A stretch of 38,330 bases of DNA from Bacillota bacterium (GTDB taxonomy: Bacteria > Bacillota > Clostridia > Oscillospirales > Oscillospiraceae), in assembly GCA_029100605.1 (NCBI GenBank), contig JAQXPK010000128.1, forward strand, positions 1 through 38,330. Reading direction: 5' to 3'. The position numbers were made by a program, and so were the translations under genes. Within the stretch, counting starts at the first letter, position 1; each line of letters opens with the position of its first letter. Shown in pieces: positions 7,138 to 15,327 of the stretch. Under the pieces are notes generated by a model. That model searched no databases. It saw only the letters and a program-made list of their open reading frames with translations, and was not told where the DNA came from.

Positions 7138-7964
7138 AAGTCGGAATTTTGGGTCTGGGACTCATCGGCGGCTCCCTGGCACGAGCCTACGCCCTGGAAG
7201 GGCACACCGTGTACGCCATCCAGCGAAATGAGAGTATGCTCTCCTTCGCCATGCTCTCCGGTGCCGTTCACGGCAGACTGGATGAGAAAACCATCCCGGA
7301 GTGCGATCTGATTCTGCTTGCCATCTACCCCGGCGGCTGTGCGCAATGGCTGGAACGCAACGCCCATTTGGTCTCCAAAGACGCGTTGGTTATGGACTGC
7401 TGCGGCATCAAGCGTGAGGTCTGCGCCCGGTGCTTCCCCTTGGCGGAGCAGTACGGCTTTTCCTTTGTGGGCGGGCACCCTATGGCAGGCTCCCAATTCT
7501 CCGGCTTTAAGTACAGCCGGGCTGACCTGTTCACCGGCGCGCCCATGGTGCTGGTGCCCCCGGTTTTCGACGATATTTTGCTTCTGGATCGGGTGAAGGA
7601 AGATCTGAAGCCCTGCCATTTTGGTTCCTTCTCCGTGACCACGGCGGAAGAGCACGACAAGATGATCGCCTTTACCTCCCAGATGCCTCATATTTTAAGC
7701 AACGCCTTCATCAAGTCCCCAACAGCCCTGAAGCATAAGGGCTTCTCCGCCGGCAGCTACAAGGATCTGACCCGGGTTGCCTGGCTGAATCCTCAGATGT
7801 GGGCGGAGCTGTTTCTGGAAAACAAGGATAACGTCCTGTTTGAGCTGGACACCTATCTTGCCAATCTTCAGGCCTACCGGGATGCCATCGCGGCAGGCGA
7901 CGAAGAAAAACTGACCGTCCTTCTGGAAGAGGGCAAGGGCCGTAAAGAGGAGGTGGACGGATGA
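7134..7964 (+). CDS. tyrA: Prephenate dehydrogenase
   Basis: Oxidatively decarboxylates prephenate to 4-hydroxyphenylpyruvate with NAD(P)+, the Tyr branch. 276 residues. The Rossmann motif GLGLIGGSLA opens the protein, and GGHPMAGSQFSGF near residue 117 carries the catalytic His region. It lacks a C-terminal ACT domain and any chorismate mutase domain, so it depends on the mutase of PheA downstream. Start and stop overlap neighbours by ATGA on both sides (7134-7137 and 7961-7964), pointing to translational coupling. Confidence 0.93.
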   Translation: MKVGILGLGLIGGSLARAYALEGHTVYAIQRNESMLSFAMLSGAVHGRLDEKTIPECDLILLAIYPGGCAQWLERNAHLVSKDALVMDCCGIKREVCARCFPLAEQYGFSFVGGHPMAGSQFSGFKYSRADLFTGAPMVLVPPVFDDILLLDRVKEDLKPCHFGSFSVTTAEEHDKMIAFTSQMPHILSNAFIKSPTALKHKGFSAGSYKDLTRVAWLNPQMWAELFLENKDNVLFELDTYLANLQAYRDAIAAGDEEKLTVLLEEGKGRKEEVDG

Positions 7965-8995
7965 ATACCGTTACCGTCCGTGCCTCCAGGCAGTATGACA
8001 TTCTCATCGGCTCCGGACTGCTACCCACCCTGGGCGCGGAAGCGAAAAAGCTGGGAAACGCCCGGAAGATCTGCCTCGTCAGTGAATCCACCGTATATCC
8101 TCTCTTCGGGAAAACGGCGGAGGACAGTCTGAAAGCCGCAGGTTTTTCCGTGGTAAGCTATGTCTTTCCCGCCGGGGAAGAAAGGAAAAATGGGACTGTA
8201 TTTCTGGATTTATTGAACTTTCTGGCAGAAAACAAGCTGACCCGCTCTGATATGGTCGTCGCTCTGGGCGGCGGCGTGGTGGGAGATCTGGCGGGCTTTG
8301 CCGCCGCCTGCTTCCTCCGGGGCATCCGTTTCATTCAGGTGCCCACAACCCTGCTGGCAGCAGTGGATTCCTCCGTAGGGGGAAAAACCGCCATCGACCT
8401 GCCCGCCGGAAAGAATCTGGCGGGAGCCTTCTGCCAGCCCAGTCTGGTGCTGTGCGATACCGATACCCTGCGCTCCCTGCCGGAAGAAATTTTCCGGGAC
8501 GGCTGCGCCGAGGTCATCAAGTACGGCGTGCTGTACGATAAGGCGCTGTTTTCCCATCTGGAGGAGAAGGGGCTTGCCTTTGACCGGGAAACGGTCATCA
8601 CCCGGTGTGTAGAGTTAAAACGAGACGTGGTCATGGAGGACGAATTTGACACTGGCGCCCGGATGAAGCTGAATCTGGGGCACACCTTCGGTCACGGAAT
8701 TGAGGCAAAGAGCCGCTTTTCTGTATCCCATGGGAAAGCCGTTGCCACCGGACTTGCCATTGTCACCCGGGCTTACCCCTGTGCCGATACACCCCGGATT
8801 CTGTCACTTTTGGAGAAATTCGGTCTGCCCACCAAAACGGACTACACCGTGGACGACCTGTATGCCTACACCCTATCCGACAAAAAAAGAACCGGGGGCA
8901 CGGTGAATCTCATTGTCCCCCGAGCCATCGGCAGCTGCGACATTGTTCCCACGCCGGTGGAATCCCTGAAATCCATCCTTCAGGCAGGTCTTTGA
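7961..8995 (+). CDS. aroB: 3-dehydroquinate synthase
   Basis: Cyclises DAHP to 3-dehydroquinate using NAD+ and a divalent metal. 344 residues, normal length. Seen are the NAD-binding ALGGGVVGDLAGFAA, the substrate motif PTTLLAAVDSSVGGKTAID, EVIKYGVL with the metal-binding Glu, and NLGHTFGHGIEA with metal-binding His. It overlaps tyrA by 4 bases and ends one base before aroA. Confidence 0.96.
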   Translation: MNTVTVRASRQYDILIGSGLLPTLGAEAKKLGNARKICLVSESTVYPLFGKTAEDSLKAAGFSVVSYVFPAGEERKNGTVFLDLLNFLAENKLTRSDMVVALGGGVVGDLAGFAAACFLRGIRFIQVPTTLLAAVDSSVGGKTAIDLPAGKNLAGAFCQPSLVLCDTDTLRSLPEEIFRDGCAEVIKYGVLYDKALFSHLEEKGLAFDRETVITRCVELKRDVVMEDEFDTGARMKLNLGHTFGHGIEAKSRFSVSHGKAVATGLAIVTRAYPCADTPRILSLLEKFGLPTKTDYTVDDLYAYTLSDKKRTGGTVNLIVPRAIGSCDIVPTPVESLKSILQAGL

Positions 8996-8996
8996 T

Positions 8997-10193
8997 ATGG
9001 ACATCACCATCACCCCAAGGAAACTCGTCGGGGAAATCGCTGCCATTCCCTCTAAATCCCAGGCACACCGTCTGCTGATCTGCGCTGCCTTTGCCGATGC
9101 GCCCACTACCCTTCTCTGCCCCGAAACCAACCGGGACATTGACGCCACCGCCGGATGCTTAACCGCTTTGGGCGCGGACATCACCCGAACAGAGGCGGGC
9201 TATCGCATCGTTCCCGCACAGGCAGTTCCCCACTCCGCGATTCTGAACTGCCGCGACAGCGGCTCCACCCTGCGGTTTCTGCTGCCCGTGGTGGGAGCGC
9301 TGGGTATAGACGCGGTCTTTCGGTTGGAGGGCAGACTGCCCGGCCGTCCCCTGTCTCCTTTATGGGAGGAACTGGAGCGGATGGGCTGCGCCCTCAGCCG
9401 TCCCACACCGGACACCATTCGCTGTACAGGGCGGCTGAAAGCGGGAGATTTCACCATTGACGGCAGCGTTTCCAGCCAGTTCATCACCGGGCTTCTTTTT
9501 GCCGCCGCTCTGATCCCCGGGGAAAGCCGAATTCACCTAACCGGGAAGGTGGAATCCCGCCCCTATATCGATATGACCCGTCAGGCCATGGCCTTGTTTG
9601 GGCGGAATACCGACAATTTCGCCGTTGCGGGAGGAACACCCTTCCGCTCTCCCGGTACCGTGACCGTGGAGGGAGATTGGAGCAACGGCGCGTTTTTCCT
9701 GGCGGCGAAGGCTCTGGGAAACCCTGTTTTCGTAACAAACCTCGCACCGGATTCCCCCCAGGGGGATCGGGCGGTATCCAATCTGCTCCCGGCTCTGGAA
9801 AGCAACGTTGTCATTTCCGCCGCCGATATTCCCGATCTGGTGTCCATTCTCGCGGTGGTCGCGGCCTGCAAGCAGGGCGCGGTGTTTACGGACATCCGCC
9901 GACTCCGGCTGAAGGAGTCCGACCGGGTCGCTTCCGTCATTGCCACGCTGGAAGCTCTGGGGGGCAAAGCGGAGGCTGGGGAGAATACCCTCACCGTCTG
10001 GGGCACCGGCTTCACCGGCGGAACCGTGGATGCCATGAACGACCACCGCATTGCCATGTCCGCCGCCATCGCGGCGACGGCCTGTAAAACGCCCGTTACG
10101 ATTCTGGGTGCCCAGTGCGTGGAAAAATCCTATCCCCAGTTTTGGAAAGAATACGCCCGATTAGGAGGGAATTATGAGCAGTACCTACGGTGA
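8997..10193 (+). CDS. aroA: EPSP synthase (3-phosphoshikimate 1-carboxyvinyltransferase)
   Basis: Transfers enolpyruvyl from PEP to shikimate-3-phosphate. 398 residues, slightly shorter than many bacterial enzymes (about 425). The Lys of the N-terminal motif is in SKSQAHRLLICAAF, the phosphate-binding region in DSGSTLRFLLPVVGALG, and the catalytic LKESDR near residue 305. The ATG follows the aroB stop after one base. Its end overlaps aroC by 20 bases. NxxS/TLR-like features are not enough here to assign a glyphosate-sensitivity class with confidence. Confidence 0.95.
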   Translation: MDITITPRKLVGEIAAIPSKSQAHRLLICAAFADAPTTLLCPETNRDIDATAGCLTALGADITRTEAGYRIVPAQAVPHSAILNCRDSGSTLRFLLPVVGALGIDAVFRLEGRLPGRPLSPLWEELERMGCALSRPTPDTIRCTGRLKAGDFTIDGSVSSQFITGLLFAAALIPGESRIHLTGKVESRPYIDMTRQAMALFGRNTDNFAVAGGTPFRSPGTVTVEGDWSNGAFFLAAKALGNPVFVTNLAPDSPQGDRAVSNLLPALESNVVISAADIPDLVSILAVVAACKQGAVFTDIRRLRLKESDRVASVIATLEALGGKAEAGENTLTVWGTGFTGGTVDAMNDHRIAMSAAIAATACKTPVTILGAQCVEKSYPQFWKEYARLGGNYEQYLR

Positions 10194-11274
10194 AAATTTG
10201 AAATTGTCCATATTCGGGCAGTCCCATGGAGCCGGGATCGGCATGACCCTGGACGGCATTCCCGCGGGACTTCCCGTGGATCTGGATGATTTGCAGACCT
10301 TCCTCAATCGCCGCTCGCCGGGGCAGAACGTCTGGTCGACGCCCCGGAAAGAGGAGGATCGTCCGGAGTTCCTAAGCGGGATTCTGGACGGTTTCACCTG
10401 CGGCGCACCCATTGCGGCGGTCATCCGCAACACAAACACCCGCTCGGGGGACTATGACAACCTGAAGGACTGCCCCCGCCCCGGTCACGCGGATTACACC
10501 GCCCAAGTCAAGTACGGCGGATTTCAGGACACCGCCGGAGGCGGTCACTTCTCCGGGCGGCTCACCGCTCCCCTGTGCATTGCCGGGGGACTGTGCAGGC
10601 AGTGGCTGGCGGAGAGTGGCATTGCTGTCGCTGCCCACATTGCCGCCATCGCCGGTGTCCAGGACACCCCCTTTGACCCCCTCGAGCCGGAAGTCAACGC
10701 TGTCCGCCCGGAATGGCCGGTACTCAACGCCGAGGCTGGCGCGGAAATGCGCTCTGCCATTGACGCCGCCCGGATGGACTGCGACAGCGTGGGCGGCATC
10801 GTGGAATGCGCCATCACCGGTCTGCCCGCCGGCATCGGCGAGCCTATGTTCGGCGGCGTGGAAAGCCGGATCGCCCAGATCGTCTACGGCATTCCTGCCG
10901 TCAAGGGCGTGGAATTCGGCACAGGCTTCGCCGCCGCAGCGAGCCGGGGCAGCGGGAATAACGACGCGTTTACCGTCACCGAGGGAAAGATCCGCACCGT
11001 GACCAACCGCAGCGGCGGGATTTTAGGCGGCATCACCAGTGGAATGCCCGTCCTTTTCCGGGTCGCCTTCAAGCCCACCCCCTCCATTTCCAAGCCGCAG
11101 CAGAGCGTGTCTCTGAGCCGGGGGGAAATCCAGGAGCTGATCGTCAAAGGCCGCCACGACCCCTGCATCGTCCCCCGGGCAGTGCCCGTTGTGGAAGCTG
11201 CCGCAGCCATTGCCATATTTGATCTGATTCTGGGCAACACCCGGACGGACAGGAGGAAACCGGAATGGACTTGA
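10174..11274 (+). CDS. aroC: Chorismate synthase
   Basis: Eliminates phosphate from EPSP to give chorismate with reduced FMN. 366 residues. Family signatures are GQSHGAGIGMTLDGIPAGL with the active His at the N-terminus, RRSPGQNVWSTPRKEEDRPE, and GGGHFSGRLTAPLCIAGG. RHDPCIVPRAVPVVEAA lies near the C-terminus. AGGAGGG precedes the ATG inside the aroA tail. The gene overlaps aroA by 20 bases and pheA by 10, so no internal promoter is likely. Confidence 0.96.
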   Translation: MSSTYGENLKLSIFGQSHGAGIGMTLDGIPAGLPVDLDDLQTFLNRRSPGQNVWSTPRKEEDRPEFLSGILDGFTCGAPIAAVIRNTNTRSGDYDNLKDCPRPGHADYTAQVKYGGFQDTAGGGHFSGRLTAPLCIAGGLCRQWLAESGIAVAAHIAAIAGVQDTPFDPLEPEVNAVRPEWPVLNAEAGAEMRSAIDAARMDCDSVGGIVECAITGLPAGIGEPMFGGVESRIAQIVYGIPAVKGVEFGTGFAAAASRGSGNNDAFTVTEGKIRTVTNRSGGILGGITSGMPVLFRVAFKPTPSISKPQQSVSLSRGEIQELIVKGRHDPCIVPRAVPVVEAAAAIAIFDLILGNTRTDRRKPEWT

Positions 11275-12407
11275 ACGAAATCCGAGGAGAAATCGATAAA
11301 ATTGACGACGAACTGGTGTGCCTTTTCTGCCAGCGGATGCACGCCGCCGCCCAGGTCGCCGACTACAAAAAGGCCAACAATCTTCCCATCCTCCAGCCTG
11401 CCCGGGAACGGGCGAAGCTCCAGGATGTTGCCGAGAAGGCCGGGCCGGAAATGGCGAATTACACCCGAGTGCTCTACTCCATGCTCTTTGAGTTGAGCCG
11501 CAGCTACCAGAGTAAGCGAAACGGCGAACCCAGCCCCCTCTATCAAAGAATCACGCAAGCCATTGAAAGCACTCCAAAGCTCTTCCCTCAGTCGCCCATG
11601 GTGGCCTGCCAGGGTGTGGAGGGCGCTTACTCCCAGATTGCCTGCGAAAAGATCTTCAAAAGTCCCCTGATCGTGTATTTTAAGTCCTTTGAGGCGGTAT
11701 TCAACGCCATCGACCAGGGACTTTGCCAGTATGGCGTGCTGCCCATCGAGAACTCCACCGCCGGTTCCGTGAAGAAGGTATACGATCTGATGATCGAGCA
11801 CAATTTCTCCATCGTCCGCACCTTCCGGCTGAAAATCGACCACAACCTTCTGGTCAATCCCGGCACGAAGCTCTCCGACATCAAGGAAGTGTACTCTCAC
11901 GAGCAGGCCATCAGCCAGTGTGATAAATTTCTGCGCACCCTGCCCGGGGTCAACGTGATTCCTGTGGACAATACCGCCGTTGCCGCCCAGATGGTGGCTC
12001 AGTCCGGGCGGAAGGACGTGGCGGCTCTGTCCAGCCGAGCCTGCGCCGAGCTGTACGGTCTGGATTGCCTGCAATACTCCGTTCAGGACGAGGGCAACAA
12101 CCGCACCCGTTTCATCTGCATCAGCCGGAATCTGGAAATTTACCCCGGCTCCGACAAAACCACCATCATGATGGTGCTGAACCACAAGCCCGGCGCGCTG
12201 TACAAGGTGCTGGCGCGGCTTTACACCCTGGGCATCAACGTCACCAAGCTGGAATCCCGCCCCATCCCCGACCGGGAATTCGAGTTCATGTTCTACTTTG
12301 ACCTGGAAACCTCCATTTATTCCGAAGAATATGTCCAGCTCATGTGCGAGCTGGACGAGCTGTGCGAGGAATTTAAGTATCTCGGCAGCTATACGGAGGT
12401 GGTCTGA
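11265..12407 (+). CDS. pheA: Bifunctional chorismate mutase/prephenate dehydratase with ACT domain
   Basis: Rearranges chorismate to prephenate and dehydrates it to phenylpyruvate. 380 residues in three parts. AroQ-type chorismate mutase spans about 1-85 (MDLNEIRGEIDKIDDELVCL). Prephenate dehydratase spans about 110-285, with CQGVEGAYSQIA, PIENSTAGSVKKVYDLM and NNRTRFICIS. The C-terminal ACT domain spans about 300-375, with GALYKVLARL and KLESRPIPDREFEF; ESRP is the typical Phe-binding motif, so Phe feedback inhibition is expected. Its mutase probably supplies prephenate to TyrA as well. It overlaps aroC by 10 bases and the fusion gene by one. Confidence 0.96.
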   Translation: MDLNEIRGEIDKIDDELVCLFCQRMHAAAQVADYKKANNLPILQPARERAKLQDVAEKAGPEMANYTRVLYSMLFELSRSYQSKRNGEPSPLYQRITQAIESTPKLFPQSPMVACQGVEGAYSQIACEKIFKSPLIVYFKSFEAVFNAIDQGLCQYGVLPIENSTAGSVKKVYDLMIEHNFSIVRTFRLKIDHNLLVNPGTKLSDIKEVYSHEQAISQCDKFLRTLPGVNVIPVDNTAVAAQMVAQSGRKDVAALSSRACAELYGLDCLQYSVQDEGNNRTRFICISRNLEIYPGSDKTTIMMVLNHKPGALYKVLARLYTLGINVTKLESRPIPDREFEFMFYFDLETSIYSEEYVQLMCELDELCEEFKYLGSYTEVV

Positions 12408-13633
12408 TGCGGTGCGGCCTGCTTGGCAGAACGCTGGGGCACAGCTACTCCCCCCAGATTCACGCGTATCTCGGGGATTACGAATACGCCCTCTTTGAAA
12501 AAGAGCCGGAGGAACTGGAGGCCTTTCTAAAATATGGAGACTTCACCGGCCTGAACGTAACGATTCCCTACAAAAAAGCCGTCATTCCCTACTTAGACGC
12601 CCTGTCCCCGGCAGCGGAGGCGCTGGGAGCGGTGAACACCATCGTCCGCAGACCGGACGGCAGTCTCTTTGGGCACAACACCGACTACTTTGGCTTTGCC
12701 TATCTGGTCCGGCAAAGCGGTCTGCAAGTTGCCGAAAAAAAGGCGCTGGTGCTGGGCAGCGGCGGCGCGTCCAACACCGTAGTCGCCGTTCTGAGGGAGC
12801 TGGGGGCGGTGCCGGTGGTGATTTCCCGCACGGGAGAAAATAACTACGGGAATCTCAGCCGTCATAAGGACGCCGCAATTCTCGTCAACGCCACGCCCGT
12901 CGGGATGTACCCGAACACCGGCGTCTCTCCGGTGGATTTGCGGCTGTTTCCCAAGCTGGAAGGCGTGCTGGATGTAATCTACAACCCCGCCCGTACCCAG
13001 CTGCTGCTGGAGGCCGAGGCGCTTAGGCTGCCCTGCGCCAACGGGCTTTGGATGCTGGTTGCTCAGGCTAAGGAATCGGCGGAGTATTTTACTGGCACGA
13101 CCATGGACGACGCGGTAATCCCCGCCATCCACGGAAAGCTCGCCGCCCAGATGCAGAACATCGTCCTCATCGGAATGCCGGGCTGCGGCAAAAGCACCGT
13201 GGGTGCTCTTGTCGCCCAAATCCTGGGTCGCAGACTTATGGACGTGGATTCCGAAATTGTTCGCCTTGCCGGTAAAACCATCCCGGAGATATTCGCCCAG
13301 GACGGCGAGGCCGCTTTCCGGGACTGGGAGACGAAGGTTCTATCAGAACTGGGAAAACAGTCCGGTCTCGTCATCGCCACCGGCGGGGGCTGCGTCACAA
13401 TGCAGCGTAACTACCCGCTGCTTCATCAAAACGGTTATATCTTCTGGCTGCAGCGGGACATCGAAAAGCTGCCTACAGAGGGAAGACCCCTGTCTCAGGC
13501 AAATCCCCTTGAGACGCTTTACGCCCGCCGAAAAGAACGGTACGCCTCCTTCGCCGATTTCACCGTCGGCAACGACGCCGCCCCGGAGGATGCAGCCGCA
13601 GCCATCATCTCGCTTATGGGGGAAGGAATATGA
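12407..13633 (+). CDS. aroEK: Fused shikimate dehydrogenase-shikimate kinase
   Basis: 408 residues carrying two consecutive pathway steps on one chain. Residues 1-245 are shikimate dehydrogenase: HSYSPQIHAYLGDYEY, the catalytic Lys in NVTIPYKKAV, GHNTDYFGF, and NADP-binding VLGSGGASNTV. Residues about 249-408 are shikimate kinase: P-loop GMPGCGKSTVG, DVDSEIVRLAGKTIPEIF, ATGGGCV and EGRPLSQANPLETLYARRKERY. There is no stop or frameshift at the join (around base 13150). The ATG shares its first base with the pheA stop (TGATG). The usual separate aroE and aroK genes are not seen in the window. Confidence 0.95.
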   Translation: MRCGLLGRTLGHSYSPQIHAYLGDYEYALFEKEPEELEAFLKYGDFTGLNVTIPYKKAVIPYLDALSPAAEALGAVNTIVRRPDGSLFGHNTDYFGFAYLVRQSGLQVAEKKALVLGSGGASNTVVAVLRELGAVPVVISRTGENNYGNLSRHKDAAILVNATPVGMYPNTGVSPVDLRLFPKLEGVLDVIYNPARTQLLLEAEALRLPCANGLWMLVAQAKESAEYFTGTTMDDAVIPAIHGKLAAQMQNIVLIGMPGCGKSTVGALVAQILGRRLMDVDSEIVRLAGKTIPEIFAQDGEAAFRDWETKVLSELGKQSGLVIATGGGCVTMQRNYPLLHQNGYIFWLQRDIEKLPTEGRPLSQANPLETLYARRKERYASFADFTVGNDAAPEDAAAAIISLMGEGI

Positions 13634-14079
13634 AAATTCTGGTTATCAACGGCCCGAACCTGAATATGCTGGGTATCCGGGAACCGGGTATTTACGGGAA
13701 AAACACCTTTGCCGACCTGCTCCAGCTGCTGGCGGACACCGCAAAGGCGGAGAATCTGGAAGTTGAGCAGTATCAATCCAACCACGAGGGCGACCTGGTG
13801 GACAAAATACAGTCAGCCTACGGCAAGGTGGACGGCATCGTCATCAACCCCGCTGCCTACACCCACACCTCGGTTGCCATTCTGGACGCTCTGAAGGCCG
13901 TCTCCATCCCGGCGGTGGAGGTGCACATCTCCGACGTGGACGCCCGGGAACCTTTCCGGCAGATCTCCTACGCCGGCATGGCCTGTGTCAAGACCATCAA
14001 AGGCCACGGCCTGGAAGGGTATCGGGAAGCCATTTTGTACCTTAAAGAACGATATGGAAACAGGAAATGCGGAATGTGA
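13630..14079 (+). CDS. aroQ: Type II 3-dehydroquinate dehydratase
   Basis: Dehydrates 3-dehydroquinate to 3-dehydroshikimate. 149 residues, normal for the dodecameric type II enzyme. Motifs are NGPNLNMLG, the catalytic Tyr loop GIYGKNTF, SNHEGDLVDKIQ, NPAAYTHTSVAILDAL, and VEVHISDVDAREPFR with the catalytic His. It overlaps the aroEK fusion by ATGA and is the last operon gene, ending about 60 bases before a strong terminator. The order of genes does not follow the order of reactions. Confidence 0.96.
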   Translation: MKILVINGPNLNMLGIREPGIYGKNTFADLLQLLADTAKAENLEVEQYQSNHEGDLVDKIQSAYGKVDGIVINPAAYTHTSVAILDALKAVSIPAVEVHISDVDAREPFRQISYAGMACVKTIKGHGLEGYREAILYLKERYGNRKCGM

Positions 14080-14135
14080 ATGTTGTATTTCCTCCGGACA
14101 GAATCATTTCCCATTTTTCTCCCCGCCACAGGCAT

Positions 14136-14173
14136 AAAAATCCCGCTGCCTGGCGGGCAGCGGGGCGTTTTTT
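14136..14173. terminator. Bidirectional intrinsic terminator of the aro operon and gtrA-like gene
   Basis: CCCGCTGCC (14142-14150) pairs with GGCAGCGGG (14156-14164). Six T follow on the plus strand (14168-14173) and AAAAA lies on the other side (14136-14140), which is a T-run for the minus strand. The gtrA stop codon lies within it. Confidence 0.9.
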
Positions 14174-14585
14174 ACTTGCGAAAGACCAGCAGCTTGCTGG
14201 CAATGTAATTGAGGACAACCACCAGAACGCTGGTGACCAGCTTCCAGATATTCCCGTTCCAGCCCAGGATGTCCACCGTCAGCAGCAGAATCAGCGTCTC
14301 CATCACGCCGGAGGCCACCCGGCAGCCCACAAATTTGCTCAGCTCCGGCAGGACGGTTTTGGCTGACCAGTCGTGACTCTTGAACACGAAGGGCTTGTTC
14401 GTCAGAAAGGCAAAGGCCACAGCCGCCACCCAGGCAACGGCGTTGCTGACAGCCGCCGATGCCCCCAACAGGTTGTAAAGGGGCAGATAAACCAGATAAT
14501 TGACGACGGTGGTTAGCACACCGAAAATCAGATAGGTGACAATGTCCCAGTGCTTTTCCACCAAAGCGCGAATTTTTCGAAGCAT
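14172..14585 (-). CDS. GtrA-family four-helix membrane protein
   Basis: 137 residues with four hydrophobic segments. Family marks are TYLIFGVLTTVVNYLVYLPL at the first helix, FAFLTNKPFVFKS in the middle, and NYIASKLLVFRK at the C-terminus. GtrA-like proteins are thought to help move lipid-linked sugars across the membrane for cell-surface glycosylation; that is family knowledge, not shown here. The ATG at 14585 is chosen for the AGGAG 8 bases upstream; longer frames would overlap the LUD gene. It probably shares the LUD promoter, with a 20-base gap. Confidence 0.87.
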   Translation of the reverse strand: MLRKIRALVEKHWDIVTYLIFGVLTTVVNYLVYLPLYNLLGASAAVSNAVAWVAAVAFAFLTNKPFVFKSHDWSAKTVLPELSKFVGCRVASGVMETLILLLTVDILGWNGNIWKLVTSVLVVVLNYIASKLLVFRK

Positions 14586-14605
14586 TCTATTTCTCCTGAC
14601 CTTTC

Positions 14606-15241
14606 TCACAGTCCCAGCTCTTCTCCCACCAGGACGAACTTGATCCGTCCCGCCGGGCGGCAGTTGCGGGTAATGAGAATCTGATTGCAAATACACGCCT
14701 CGCTTTTGCAGTCGGCACACTCACCCGTGACCGCGCAGGGTGTCAGCGTATCAAAGCGCTGCTGGTTCATGGGGGCGGCAACGGTTCTGGCCCGGGTCAC
14801 AGCGCTCTCCAGGGTGTCCGTCACCTTGTTCATGCCGGCAATGACGATCACAGAATCCGGGCCGTAGGAAATCGCCGCCACCCGGTTGCCGGTTCCGTCA
14901 ATATTCACCATCTGCCCGTCCAGGCTGATGGCGTTAGCTCCGGTGAGAAACACCTCCGCGCCCAGGCATTGCTTCATGATCGCCAGCCGCTCCTGCTGGG
15001 TCTTTCCCAAGTCCCGGTCAATGGCCCGGTACTCCCCTGTCCGCACGGCATCAATCAGCCCGATCTGCTGGGCGGACATAGCCCCGCCCCAGCCCACGCT
15101 GGCGCCCTTCGGAATCAGCTCCAGCGCCTTTTTCAGCGCCGCTGCCTTATCCGCACAGTAATACGCCTCAAAATGACGGCTCTGCAGATTCTTGATCAGC
15201 ACCTGGGCACGCTTTTCATAGTATTGTTTCCTCGGATCCAT
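14606..15241 (-). CDS. LUD-domain protein (LutC/DUF162 family)
   Basis: 211 residues. The N-terminus reads DPRKQYYEKRAQVLIKNLQ, followed by SVGWGGAMSAQQIGL, FLTGANAISLDGQMVNIDGTGNRV and VAGMN-like VIAGMNKVTD, all typical of LUD proteins. A Cys cluster near the C-terminus (CAVTGECADCKSEACIC) could bind an iron-sulfur cluster. Relatives include LutC of lactate utilisation, but the LutA and LutB partners are absent here, so lactate use cannot be concluded. SD GGAGGG (15249-15254) lies 7 bases before the ATG. Confidence 0.88.
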   Translation of the reverse strand: MDPRKQYYEKRAQVLIKNLQSRHFEAYYCADKAAALKKALELIPKGASVGWGGAMSAQQIGLIDAVRTGEYRAIDRDLGKTQQERLAIMKQCLGAEVFLTGANAISLDGQMVNIDGTGNRVAAISYGPDSVIVIAGMNKVTDTLESAVTRARTVAAPMNQQRFDTLTPCAVTGECADCKSEACICNQILITRNCRPAGRIKFVLVGEELGL

Positions 15242-15265
15242 TTGTCATCCCTCCATTTTTGTAAT

Positions 15266-15294
15266 ATCATACCGCATCGCGGCGGAAAAGTAAA
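15266..15294 (-). promoter_or_regulatory. Predicted promoter of the LUD-gtrA pair
   Basis: On the minus strand TTTACT (15289-15294) and TATGAT (15266-15271) are separated by 17 bases. It lies 24 bases before the LUD start codon. The divergent aroG promoter must share this 86-base gap, but no clear plus-strand promoter was recognised. Confidence 0.6.
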
Positions 15295-15327
15295 CCCCGT
15301 GAATCCAGATAGAGAGAGGTAATCCCC

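Noticed and set aside
10884..12185. 433-codon minus-strand frame opposite aroC and pheA
   Set aside because: Spans two well-supported genes in the opposite direction and shows no domain.
14606..15241. Lactate utilisation (lut) operon
   Set aside because: Only one LUD protein is present; LutA and LutB are missing from the neighbourhood.
15242..15327. Riboswitch or T-box upstream of aroG
   Set aside because: The gap is only 86 bases, has no T-box sequence and no terminator.
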